Shown piece by piece: positions 12,082 through 25,700 of a stretch of 64,000 nucleotides of DNA. The translations under genes and the position numbers were made by a program. Position 1 is the stretch's first letter, and each line of letters opens with the position of its first letter. Under the pieces are notes generated by a model. The model was not told the origin of the DNA. It saw nothing but the letters and a program-made list of their open reading frames with translations, and did not search any database. The DNA is from Opisthocomus hoazin (taxonomy: Eukaryota; Chordata; Aves; Opisthocomiformes; Opisthocomidae). The stretch spans positions 5,644,992 through 5,708,991 of the forward strand of contig NC_134441.1 of the NCBI RefSeq assembly GCF_030867145.1, read 5' to 3'.

Positions 12082-12430
12082 ATGAGTGCTGGGGTGCTCC
12101 CTGCAAGGAGGCAGAGAGCACCCAGCAGCACCCCAGCAGCGATGAGCCGGACCCCGCCTGCAGCCCAGCAGACCATGCCCGTCTCCTCCAGGCCCCGGAC
12201 ATCCTTCCTGATCCAAGACATCCTCTGGGATGGGGCTGAGCGGGGAACGCAGCCGGAGCGGGGCAGGAGCGGAGGGTTTGGCAGCCCGGAGGACGGGGAG
12301 GCAGGGGCGGCCGCGGCGGAGGGCAGCGAGGGCAGCTCGGCCCCAGGGGCTGCCCCAGGCCACCCGCCCGGGAGCTCTCATCCCCCAGGAGCATCCCAAG
12401 CCCGAGGGACACCCCACGAGCCGAATGCAG
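12082..12430 (+). CDS. NKX3-1: NKX3-1 homeobox protein, exon 1 (EH1/TN motif)
   Basis: First coding exon of NKX3-1, a nuclear NK3-class homeodomain repressor known for roles in prostate, somite and vascular development. The exon encodes TSFLIQDILWDG (about residues 40-51), nearly identical to the vertebrate NKX3-1 N-terminal EH1/TN motif TSFLIQDIL. A Gly/Ala/Pro/Glu-rich linker follows. The ATG at 12082 was chosen because it is the first after the TATA box and has A at -3. A second in-frame ATG at 12142 (G at -3) would give 232 residues, closer to human (234), and cannot be excluded. The exon ends at 12430 before donor GTAAGG, phase 1. Joined to 14345-14754 it gives 252 residues with the 12082 start. 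Confidence 0.85.
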
Positions 12431-14754
<2,324 letters not shown>

Positions 14755-17165
14755 CGGCTTTTTTAAGTGGAAAGCGTCCTTTTCTCTTAAAATGGTTAAT
14801 TTTTTTTTTAATACTGCGTCGCTCTTTCTAGTGCTAATTAGGGGAGGGAGATGCAATTCGCAGTAATGATCAGCATCTTCTAGCTGCCGCACAAGACTCT
14901 CTCATAACTAACAGTAATAAAACTAAAAAACCCCAAACCCTGAAGATTTTAAAAGCATGCAATTCAGCACACTTAATAGCACCGCTCTGGGGTTGATCTG
15001 CAGCTGTAAAATATTGCAGGCTCTTTTGGGGGCAGAAAGCACGGGACGGTCCGGCCCCGCAGACAGTGATCGCCCCTAAAGCTTCTGCCCCTCGCTGAGA
15101 CCAAGCGGGTAAAAAGCAAACTGCCGATGCTAGGCTGGCACGGATACGGCCCCGGCTCAGCCACTCGGGCCACCAGCTGCCGTATGATCTAAAAATTAGG
15201 CCTTAAAAAAAAAAAAAAGCAAAAATATTTGCATTTATGCCATTGACACTGCAATTGCTAATGATCCCAGAGGGGACTTGGAGCCCCCCCCAAGATTTCT
15301 GCGTGCTGCCGGGCAGCACCGCAGCCTCCCCCCGGGACAATGCATACAGATTTTGGGGAGAATTGAACCCCTTTCTGTTACGAGTGAGAAAAACCTGCAG
15401 TGCCTGCCGGGGACCAGGTTTGCCGGGAGCTAACGTGGCCGTCGCGGCCGGGATGGAGCCGTGCCAGCTCACCCCCACCCAAACCCGTCCCTCTGCCCTT
15501 CGACGGCCGAGATGCCAACCGCCGCTGCCGGTGCCCCAACAGCCTCGAGAAGCCAAACCAGAAAGCGTCGGGAACACGGACAATAGCGCAATGACAGACG
15601 AGTTTTGCATATCCGGGTGCCGAGGCTGTGTGAACGTTCCCGTATAAGCTGTTTGAAACGGCGACAGCTCAAAGAGTTCAGCGCTCACGTCAGCTTTCAA
15701 GGCAGCAGACTCCCTGCTTGGGAGTCAGGTCAGCCCAGCGCCCAGGCATCAGGGCAGCAAGAGGATGACAACTTTACAAGTGATATTTTAGTCAGAGGAC
15801 AACTATTTGCATTAGCAGGGTAGTAAAGTCTGGTTTCTTTTAACTGATCGTACTTCAAACTTTAGGTGCCGCTAAGTCCCTGGGAGAAAGTGTAGAAATC
15901 AATGAGATTTCCAAGAGGGGAACCACATCGGCTGCTGTTTCTCAGCTAGTGCAAATCAGCATGGCTCTGCTGGAACAAATTTAATCTTCTGAAACAAAAA
16001 TACATGGAGGTTTCTTTCCTGTGAACCTCCAGAAATGTTCCTACAGTGCCTGTTCTTTCCAAAAAAGAATTAAAAATCACAGTGATCCAATTCCCTCCTG
16101 CAGGAGGGAAACACAGACAATTAAATAATGTTAAGAAACTGCTTAGATCTGTCCCTCTTAACAAGATTATTTGGAAACTGATCTTTTGCCTTGCAATAGA
16201 TCCAGATCCTGCAAAGCTGATGCCCAGCCACAGCAAAGATGAAGCTGCCGGGGGTACGTGGATGGGGGAAAACCCGGGGAAGGGAGGGCAGGGAGCGAAG
16301 AACATGCAAACCGCAGCCCTTGCTGGCAGATCTTCGGTTGCTCTTGCTACCAAAGCCGTTTGCCCGATTTGGAGGACAACCTGTTGCTTTCCAATTGTCT
16401 GAAAGTAACCCCTAGTATCTGGAGATAACATTTTTCTTCCAGCTCCCGCTCTCGGATGCTGCGTACCCCCCAGCCCACTCTCCCGCGGCTGGCTCCCGGG
16501 CCAGAAGGCCGTCTCCCCTGCGCTGTTGCAATGTGTTTCAAACCCAGCCCTGCTGCTTATCCGCTTTGCACTTTGCTTATCCGCTGCTTGGAACACCAAA
16601 AAAAAAAGCCCTTACGGCCTCGGAGCCAAGCCCCCGCACGGCACGCATCCCTCCCGACGGCATCTCCGGGGGAAGGAGGTCCTGCCGAAATCCCACGGGC
16701 TCACCCGCGCCCAGACCCTTGGGACGCTGTTTAAATCAAGGCAGAGACTCCATATTTGCACTAAATACACTGGATGAGCAGCTCTGAGCATCCCGGAGCT
16801 GCCCCCGAACAGGGATCACGGTGCGTCCCTTGCACAGACAGCGGAAGGGACAGGCACGTTGTGCTGGGAAGGACTGAATCGGGCTGGGAAAATTAGATAG
16901 AAACTGAAAATTGGATAGAAACTAAACTTCTTGGATGCTTCTTGGGAAAATGCTTCTGTTGTGGCTACTTCTTTTTTCCCCTGCTATTGGTTTACAACCA
17001 GTAAAACATCCGTGTTCCTTCAACACCCAGCTGCTCACACTTAACTTCACCGGTATAAAGCAAGTCCAGTTCAAACAGTCGCTATTTTTGTACGTATTTT
17101 TTGATACTATTTTATCTGATGCGCATTGTCCTTCAGAATAAAGAGCACAGAGTCTTTATTAAAAG
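14755..17165 (+). other. NKX3-1: Probable NKX3-1 3' UTR with two poly(A) signals
   Basis: AATAAA occurs at 14916-14921, only about 160 bases after the stop. It occurs again at 17137-17142, followed by G/T-rich sequence typical of a strong cleavage site. Mammalian NKX3-1 has a 3' UTR of roughly 2-2.5 kb, so the distal site (about 2.4 kb) is the better match and the proximal one may be an alternative. No other gene was found in the stretch. An imperfect 18-base direct repeat lies near 16887-16925. Confidence 0.45.
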
Positions 17166-17689
17166 CAAGCTGCCTCTGTGGGTTCTTTGCTCTGGGTTGG
17201 GATTTTGTCTTCATCCCTGTTTCTGCCACAAAATGACCCCGGCTGTCCCACCAGCACCAGCTTCTCACCTGCGCGACTGCTGCGGATGCTGCACTCGGGT
17301 GAGCTTTGTGCAATGAACTGTCATAAGCACCAGCTCACAAGGTTTTGCAGGTGGCAAACCACTGCTCGCCACTATTTCTAGGTGCTCAGCACCAAATGCT
17401 GCTCCATAACTCCTCCAGTCAGGTACAGAGTACCACCGAGCATCCTCTCATCCCATTTATTGTCTGATAAGCACGAAACAGGTGAATGTTTCCCCAAAGT
17501 GCTTATGTAGTGAAGTACTTCTCTTTATCACCTCCAAATGACCCATAATCCCATGATTTAAGCACAGTCCCTGTGGCCTCCAGAGTTTTACACTATGAGC
17601 ACTGGTCCCAGTTTTTATTTCTGCCGCTGCCTTCCAGTCCCGCAACTACATCAGCGCAAAACAGGGTGAAAAAACAGTGCACCCTAAAC

Positions 17690-17931
17690 AAGGTAGGTTT
17701 AGGCTGGATATAAGGAAGAAATTCTTTACAATGAGGGTGGTGAAACACTGGAACAGGTTGCCCAGAGAGGTAGTGGAGGCCCCATCCCTGGAAACATTCA
17801 AGACCAGGTTGGACGGGGCTCTGAGCACCCTGATCTAGTTAGCGGTGTCCCTGCTCGCTGCGGGGGGGTTGGACTAGATGGCCTCTGGGGGTCCCTTCCA
17901 ACCCAAAACTTTCTATGATCCTATGATTCTA
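17690..17931 (+). mobile_element. CR1 LINE 3' end, 5'-truncated
   Basis: The roughly 240-base element reads in the + direction from 'ggctggatataaggaagaaa' through 'aggttgcccagagaggtag', 'ttggactagatggcctctgg' and 'gtcccttccaaccc'. It ends in the short repeat tail (tatgatcctatgattct) characteristic of CR1. It is 5'-truncated as most CR1 copies are, lacks coding capacity, and is more diverged from the 43-50 kb copies than they are from each other. Confidence 0.9.
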
Positions 17932-20900
17932 ATCACAGGCAGCGTTGGGCTCCATAGGACCAGAAGAAGAAAAATTCATCCTGGGAGCTGCCGGCTTGAA
18001 CGATTTCCCTCGTACAGAGGCGGAGAGGGAACGACCTTGGGTCCCAGCCTGCCTGTGCACGCACTCCCTCCCCGCTGCTGTTGCCAGCAGCAACTTTTCC
18101 CAAACGGAAAGCCAGCTGAAATACCATTACTCTCAGCTTAATTTTGTATTTCATTAGCTTTAAAATGAAAAAAACCCCTAAAAGCCAAAGCAGGCATCAA
18201 GATGGCAACACGAGACCTCGGAGGAGCTCCTGTTGCCTTGGGAGGCTGGTCCTGGATCCTCACCAGCCAAACCCTCCGGCAGATGCAGCTCCACCGCCTT
18301 CACCGGGAACGCTGTGGAAGGGAAAAGCGGCTCCCATACGTAGGGGACCGTTTGTCACAGGGGATGACAAGCAGTGGTCCCCGCAGCCAGGGCCTCCTGC
18401 CCCTGCACTCATCCTGCCAGCAGCATGGTCCTGCTCACAGGATCTGCCTTGTTCGTAACCCAGACCAAAAGGCTGTTGCAGACCAAAGTCTGCTGCAACA
18501 CAGGCACGGCAATGCGTGGGTTTTTTGCAGCGTGGGCGTCTGCCAAAGCAGGTCCCGGGTCCGACACCGGTGCCGGTTGGAGGCAGGGATGGAGGCAGCA
18601 GCTCCGGCTCCTTCGCAGCCTCTGCTGTGGAGAAACATCTTGGCTGACTCACTCCTGCTGCAAGCACTGCCCTCCCTCCTCTCCTTCCCCATCCCTTTCT
18701 CTGCAAGCTGCAGGCAGCTTCTTTATGGACAGAAGATAGACTTCCAGTTGGTTTCTCTTTTTTTTTTTTTTTTTCAAGCACAAAGCACAAGGACGAAAAA
18801 AGGGCTGCACCGTTTGGATAAGCAAATCATCCGAGAGTGTTAAAGCATTAATCACAACAAGGGGAACGACATGGCAGGCTTTCCCGGTGATAAATAGCCC
18901 CTTGGTTAATACAGAAAAGAAAAATCCCACCCTAACTATGGAGACGTGGAGTTTTAATCAGCCTTAACAAAGAAGAACTCCTGTTTGTACGCAACTAGAA
19001 ACAGAAAGCATCATTTAATGTCTGTCAATTAGTGTCACGCTCCACCGCTAGCATATCCATCAAGATTAAATAGTGTCCAATGCTGACATAACATTTACAC
19101 TTGTTTGTGCCAAATCATTTATTAAAAGCTAAGGAAAAAAAAAAGGAAAAAAGAAAAAAGGCTGCCTTTGGATAATGTAACTGTTGACTAACATTTGCAT
19201 GCAATAAACCGCATACTTGGCAAGGGCTCGCAGGGCCGGAGCCAAGAAAAATCTTCAACTTGACCCATGCAGAATTTGCAAACCAGAGCAGTGGGAACAA
19301 GTTCGCTACATGGAACTAAACAGGGGATGGAAAACGCAAGGACACCCGAAGTGCCAGGCTGCATCAGAGCAGTGTTGGCCCCAGTTTTGGTACCGGTTAT
19401 TACAAAGCTGCTTCGGAGAGAAATGCAGAAAACCCCTCCGCAGCGAGCACTAGGATGCGTCTTTTGGGATGTGCGGATGCTTCCCAAGGAGAGAGGCAAG
19501 CTAAGCCATAAAGCACCAGGATTTAGAGCTCTTAAAACCCCTTGAGGCTTTTCAATATTTACTATTCTTATTCTGAGTGCGCTCATCACCCACAGAAACA
19601 CTTAATCTCTTTCCAACCCAGCTAGTGCCTTGGTGGCTGCCGGGTGGCAGGGAGTCCCAGAGCCCATTTTGAGGAGCTGGACCACCTGGCTCTCCCTCCC
19701 ACTTTGAGCCGTCCCAGCAGCAGCAGCGATGCCGAAGGGGGTCAGGGAAGCATGGGAGAAGACAAGTGGCCCAGTCAACAAAGCAGATCTTCACCACAAC
19801 AGACAGTGATGGGGAAAGAAAAGGAAAGGGGGGAAAAAAAAAAGAAAAAAAGAGTACTTTGGTGATGTGGCAAAATGCAGCTTTGCAGATTGGCGTTCCC
19901 ATGGGAAACTCCTTCACTGTGTCTCACAAAAATCCAAGGCGCATTCCTACTTTTTCTTCTGTTATGGTCTGGGCATCATTTATTAAGAACAGCCAAAGGC
20001 AGAGAGAAATCTGCAGCAAATAGCCCTGGAAGTGCTTCGAAAGCCGCCTGCCTGCGGTAATTTATGGCAGCCGACTCGCAGAAAGGAAAGTCGACAGATA
20101 AGACAAGTATTTTTACAGGAAAAGGAGTTAGGAGCAAAGCATATATGGGTGGGTTTTGTGTTGAAACGCTCTGGTCTTGGAAGAAGAAGGAAATGGGGCA
20201 AAGAAAAAGGGTTTTGGTGTCAGGTACCAGGTGTGAGCAGAGGGACTCAGGCTCGTGGCTTTATCCCCCAGCCCAAAATAGGAAAGTGGGGGGGTAAGAA
20301 GGACACCCTGTCCATCACCCGTGGTCACCTCGCCGCAGAGCCCCCGGCAATGCCCTTCCTGGGGACGGGGAGGGTGAAAGGCACTGAGGGAGCTGCAGCA
20401 TCTGGGCTCTGCCTCCTGCACGGGGGAGCTGGCCTTTCCCTCTGCTCAGCAAGCTGGCAGGGAGAGCAAGGCCGTCAGGGAGGCTCCGGCGGGACATTCC
20501 CACCGGCCGGTGCCGGAGCAGGGGGAGATCTCCGCAGGGTCAGTGGGGGAGGGCACTGTAGCTGTTGATTTCATCCAATTTTGTTCCCACTTCGGGCTTT
20601 TTCCAGCACCAGGGTTTGGCTTTCCAAGACATATCTGCCACGCGTGGGTCTCCCCACCTCCCCTTTCATCCAGAGCCTTCAGGGAAACCAGATTTCCAGA
20701 AAAGCAGGGGTTTTTTCAGACTCAAGGTGGTACAACCTCAGAGAAAAGCCAGTCTACCCTTGGCTACGCACAGCCCCGTCGAGCCCCAGCTGCCCAGCCT
20801 GAGGCTCCCAGGGAACCACTCCCAGCTTTTAAGCCTGAGTTTCCAACACAGTTTGATTTTATGACCCAGTTTGCATTGCTGGAGCCCGGCGAGGCTGGAT

Positions 20901-22376
20901 CGGGGCTCTCAGCAGTGACAGGGCAAAGGAGCAGAGCGGGACCCTGTCCCGAAGAGCCCGTGGTACCGAGAGGAGGTAAAAGCAGGGATGTCGGCTACTC
21001 GGCAAAGCCTCCCACGGTACTTTTCCACCAGCGAGCGAATCGCCCAGCCCAGGCGGCACAACGGGGTCCTGCTCGCACTGCGCCGGAAAGCGGAGGGATT
21101 AGCACAAGTCTCTCTGCAAACAGGGCTTGGGTGGGGGCACCCAGGGCTCCTCGCCACTCCCCTGAGAATAAATGGCTGGGTTAACTGGGAAAATGCACCG
21201 GCCGAGCTCCAGCGAAGCCATTATTCATTGGGAGCCGCTTTCTCATGGGGGATGGCAGCGCCCGGGCTGCTGGGTTGGAGATTTGCAGGGTTTACACGGG
21301 ACAGAGTAACTCTGGGGCACACCCAGAATAACTTCCCCTGCAGAAGGATGCCCAAGCGCTTTGCAAACATCGATCCAAAGGCTGCTCGGTCGGGGCCGGG
21401 ACAAAGCTCCCTCCCCAGTCTGGGCGCAGGGCTGTCGGAACAGAGAGCAGCCCAGATGTTCCCCTCAGACACGTGCAGATGTTTTCTCCCCGGCCAGGTC
21501 TGAAGCAAGCAGAACGTGGGCTGCCTTTGTACCAGCTAGATAATACTAATCCTTTTTCTAGACTCTGAGCACTTTGGCGGCCGGGAGCTCTGCCAGCGTC
21601 TATGGGATTTGTTTGCTGCTAGGTATCGTCACGTACGAGGTGGGGGGGCTGCAGATGGCAAGGCTCCAAGGCAAGTTTCCACGACGAAACTGAGTTTTTC
21701 CCAAACCCCAGTGTTTCGGTCTGGATATCCATGCTGTTCCCCAGTGAGCAGCTACCTGCATCAACTGTTTCCCCCCCAGAACAGTACTTCCACATTACAG
21801 GCTTTATCCTTTTTGCCATTTAAGACCTGCAAGCCAGCACCAATCCTGCACTGCTCCTGTGGCCAGTCCATGGGAACCCCCAAGCATCCATATAAAACCA
21901 GCTCAGTCCCTGCTCCCCAGAAACATGATGTAATTGATGACATGAACACAAAGAGGTACCGAATCCAGAGTGATTTGGGTCATTCCCCATCTCAATTCAA
22001 GCGCCAGCCGCTCAGCTTCATCAAACGAGGAGATGGCGATGGGCACCACTAAAGCAGCAGCAAAACTTCCCAGGCCCAGGACTGCGCACCAAATCCTTGT
22101 GGAAACTTTGGGGTTTTTCATGTCAACTAGTAAGCAAACGGAGAATTTTAGGGCAAAAATGCTGGAGCGGGACCTGGGGAGCCCTCGAGGCACCTTTGCA
22201 AGAGCCAACTCAACACAAGGCAGCCCCTTGCCTGGGCACCAGACAGCAAGCAAAGTACCAGGGCACCGGCTAATCCAGGGTCTGGAGCTCACAGGCTTCA
22301 GAAGGACCAAGGAACTAACTTTATTTGTGACACCAAGACCTGCTCAATTTTTACCCAGATTTTGCCATCAGCAAGG
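17932..22376. other. Intergenic DNA between NKX3-1 and SLC25A37, part 1
   Basis: No gene is recognisable. The open frames are short, occur on both strands and carry no domains. A poly-T tract lies near 18758-18775. The stretch about 18,940-19,215 is AT-rich and non-repetitive, dense with homeobox-type TAAT, TTTATT and ATTTGCAT-like words. It could be a conserved regulatory element, but conservation cannot be judged here. Confidence 0.45.
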
Positions 22377-22790
22377 TGTTTTGGTTTCGGCTGCCGCCGG
22401 CAACAAAAGCGCCACGCGGCCGCCCCTCCCCCCGCCGGCGTGCGGAGGAGAATGGAAAGAAAGAGGCAGAAACTGGTGGGTCGGGATAAGGGCAGTTTAA
22501 CAGAACAGCAAACAGAGGGAAAACAGGAACAACAACGATACAAATAAGGAGAAAACGCAACCACGAACCGTACAACAGCCGCTCTCCCGAAACCGGACCG
22601 GCGCTGCGCCCGCCCAAGCCGCGAGTGCGTTCCCGCCGCGCCGCTCCCCCCCCATCGGAACCCAGCGTGACGTCACATGGTATGGAATACCGGGCTCTGT
22701 TTGGCCAGGTGGGGTCAGCCCCCACCCCCCGGCTGTGCCCCTTCCTGGATTCCAGTGAAAATTAACCCTGTTCTGGCCAAACCCAGGACA
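22377..22790 (+). mobile_element. Solo LTR of an ERVL-type endogenous retrovirus
   Basis: The 414-base element begins TGTT and ends ACA. It is flanked on both sides by CAAGG (22372-22376 and 22791-22795), a perfect 5-base target-site duplication as expected for ERVL-class insertions. The internal landmarks match common avian ERVL LTRs in order: a 5' GC-rich block, 'gggataagggcagtttaaca', an A-rich stretch with AATAAG-like words, a GC block, TGACGTCA at 22668-22675, 'catggtatggaatac', 'tttggccaggtggggtcag', and the terminal 'gaaaattaaccctgttctgg'. Part of the 3' half seems deleted relative to the usual LTR. No internal retroviral genes remain, so this is a solo LTR left by recombination. Family assignment is from memory. 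Confidence 0.85.
22668..22675. promoter_or_regulatory. Perfect CRE palindrome (TGACGTCA) inside the LTR
   Basis: An exact CREB/ATF-type palindrome sits in the LTR, in a CpG-rich block. It corresponds to a recurring element of this LTR family, so it is viral in origin rather than evidence of a host promoter. It could still act as a regulatory input in the NKX3-1/SLC25A37 interval. Confidence 0.5.
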
Positions 22791-22795
22791 CAAGG

Positions 22796-25700
22796 GCACT
22801 CTCTGCTCTCCATAGATTTCCCCCAGGTCTCTCCCCTTCCCAGCCCCAACCACCTCCGGGCAAATGACCAATATTTCACCCCTCCCTGCCGAGCGGCTTT
22901 TTGCTGGGTGTCGATGGCACATCAACCCTCCTCATCCTCTATTTGCGCTGGTGAAAGGAGGAATTACTGCAGTATTTATCTACGCTCTCTTTCACCAGGA
23001 GACCATTCATCTCCTTCGCATAGCAGCCCTGCGGGCACCGATCGCTGCACACTTCTCATACCACTTGCTAAAAACATCACGAGGGAAAAGCTATAAAGCA
23101 AATAAAATAATAGAAAATTTTAAATGAAAGCGGTTAAGGTACTTGGAGGACCCGGTTGACCAGCGGTCATGTCTGAGCTGTGCTGGCTGTTGCAGACCCG
23201 CACCTCCGAGCAGCATTTGGAGGGTTTATTTTCCTCCAGACAACGACAAACAGACTTTTGCTTTGCTAACTGGTGAAAAAGAAAACAGGGGGAAAGCCTG
23301 GCTTTCCTCCTCCCATCAAGGTGAGTAAGAGTGGGGCCTCTGTGCTGCAGCGAAACGGGCAGGAAGCAAAGCAAAGGTGAGGATGCTGTGCTGGGGATGT
23401 GCATTGTGCATACGGGACCTGCTTCATTCCAGGACCGCAAGGCTCATGGCCCCAAACTGGCAATATTTAGGGCTGGAATGACATTCACCTCCTCCACAGC
23501 TGCCTGCAGCTGGGGCTTGGCCACCCTGCGACGCTCCATGGCAGATTTACACCTGCAGAGCCCATCGGAAAACACTTATCTGTTCTACAAACGGAACCCT
23601 TGTCTTTTAAAAGGAATTAAATCTTGTGGATAAATACAAATGTTTTTATTCCCTTTGAGGACAATTGTGGCAGAATAAGATAGCGGGTTAAGGTGTGGCC
23701 GGAAAACCTTTCACTCCATGGGCTGCATCTTGTCATCCAAGATAAACAGGCAGCTTAATGAAATATCAAGAGGGAAAAGGTGAGATATTTGCCTTTATGT
23801 TCATTACCCTTTAAAGCAGAAACAATATTTGAAGAGAAACAAAGAATTGGGCAAACCAGGTAATAATCACATGCGGTGAATAAACACAGCCCAGATCCTG
23901 GATTAATCAAATGACTTCAATAAAAATCCAAACGCCGGGGCTCTGGCGGCGCAGGGGAGAGCACCCGCGTCCCACAGTACACGCAGCCCTCGCACCCACC
24001 GCCGGCCCTGATGCCTCTGCCAGAAGGTCCCCCCGGACGGCGTCCCCAGGCACTGTCCCATCGGTGTCACCACCACCCGCGTGTCCCAGGGAGTGTTCGT
24101 CCCCCGGCACCCCGCTGTACCCACGACTGATGCTCAGGGTGCACCTTCCACCCGCCGGCAAAGCCCTCGGGTACTGTTTCTCCCTTCACCCACACAAGCT
24201 TTGAGATATTACTGTTGCTATTTAATTTCATTTCCCCACTTTTCTGCTTGTCTTCTAGAATTACAGACCCTAGGAAAAATATCAGTCGGGAAGTTTATAA
24301 GACGTGGACTGCGCAGTGGAAGGGAATTTATTTGTTCACACCAACTGAAGACTTCAGTATACGAACAAGTGAACGCCTGCTGCCCTACAGATCTTCGCTG
24401 CAGGAAAAATTGCAAGTTTAAGGAGTTGCTACGGTCTATTGGATAAATACGATGCATTAAAAAATACCCTCAAAAGGTATTTACACAATAATCTGTACTG
24501 GTTCCAAAGAAACCATTAGTGTTAATTAGAAAACCAGACGCCTTCCCCGGGCTAAACACCACCCAGCACGGAGGGAGACGGGGACCTCGTGTGTCACGGC
24601 TCTTGGCAAGTGCCACCTGCCCACGGGTGGCACCTCCAGGAGCCCATTCCTGCTCCCAGGGAGCCGTCCCGAGCGTGCAGAGGTGACGGAGGAGCCGGGG
24701 CAGTGCCCTCGGGCTTTGCTTGCTCCACCGCTTCCCGGTGCTGCGGCTCTCGGTCCCCTCCTGCTCGGCTGCAGGAATTCCCCATTTTGTGGCCATCAAC
24801 AAGGCAAGCAGATGCCAGAGGTTTAAAGCAGAAAGGGAGGAGAAGAGATAACCATCGCCGTGAGGTTTTGCAGAGGTCCTTCAGCCTCTCTAGTAATCTC
24901 AGCCAGCCTCTCCAGCCAGGCTAAAACCAACCCCTTCTCCCGACCGCAGCCTTTTGCTGCTGGGAAAACCGGGGCTCAGCCCAGGCGTTCCCAGCTCTGC
25001 AGCCACCCCACGCCTTCCTACCAAACAATCTCTCTTTATTTCCCTCAATAACCAGCTGTTATTATTTACAGCACCAGCAGGACGCAGCACAAAACAAGCA
25101 TTTAACGAAGTCAGACAACTGTTGGGCAAACCAAAACCAGAGAAAACGTAAGAAAAGTTTAAATTACTCACCGGGCAAACGGCGGGAGAGCAGCCTGAAG
25201 TCCTCGGGGGTGTCAGGACGAAGGGCGGCAGCCACGTCTCGGGCAGATGAGGAAAGCTTCTCCCAGGGCATCTCACAAGGGCACAGAGTCTCCTTCCACG
25301 GGCTTTTAGTTTTCCAGGGTGTTTTTCCTTTATTTCAGTAGACTAAATTCAGAGCTTTGACAGCCTTGAATAATTCAAGGGTAGAAATCCCTCAGTCCCC
25401 CTTGGTCTAACAGGGAAGACATGGATGGACAGGAATCGGTGTTATCAGCAACTTAGCTGCAAGTTTAATCACGTAATTCTTGTCCCCTGTAACCACATAT
25501 CACCCAAGCACAAAAATTCCCTCCCATGCAGACACGTATTAGGGGCATTTCTCAGTTCTTGGGGAATTACTGGGAATAAGCTGGAGGTGAATGGCAATTA
25601 TCATAAAGAGAAATGTAGGGGTCCTCACCAGTCTTCATATAAAAACAGTATTTAGCATTTAAGAAGTATGCATTAAGTGTGTCACACACGTCACGCTTCA

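Noticed and set aside
22668-22720. CpG-rich CRE-containing block as the promoter of an unknown host gene
   Set aside because: The block lies inside the solo LTR and its motifs match the usual order of that LTR family. No downstream exon is visible.
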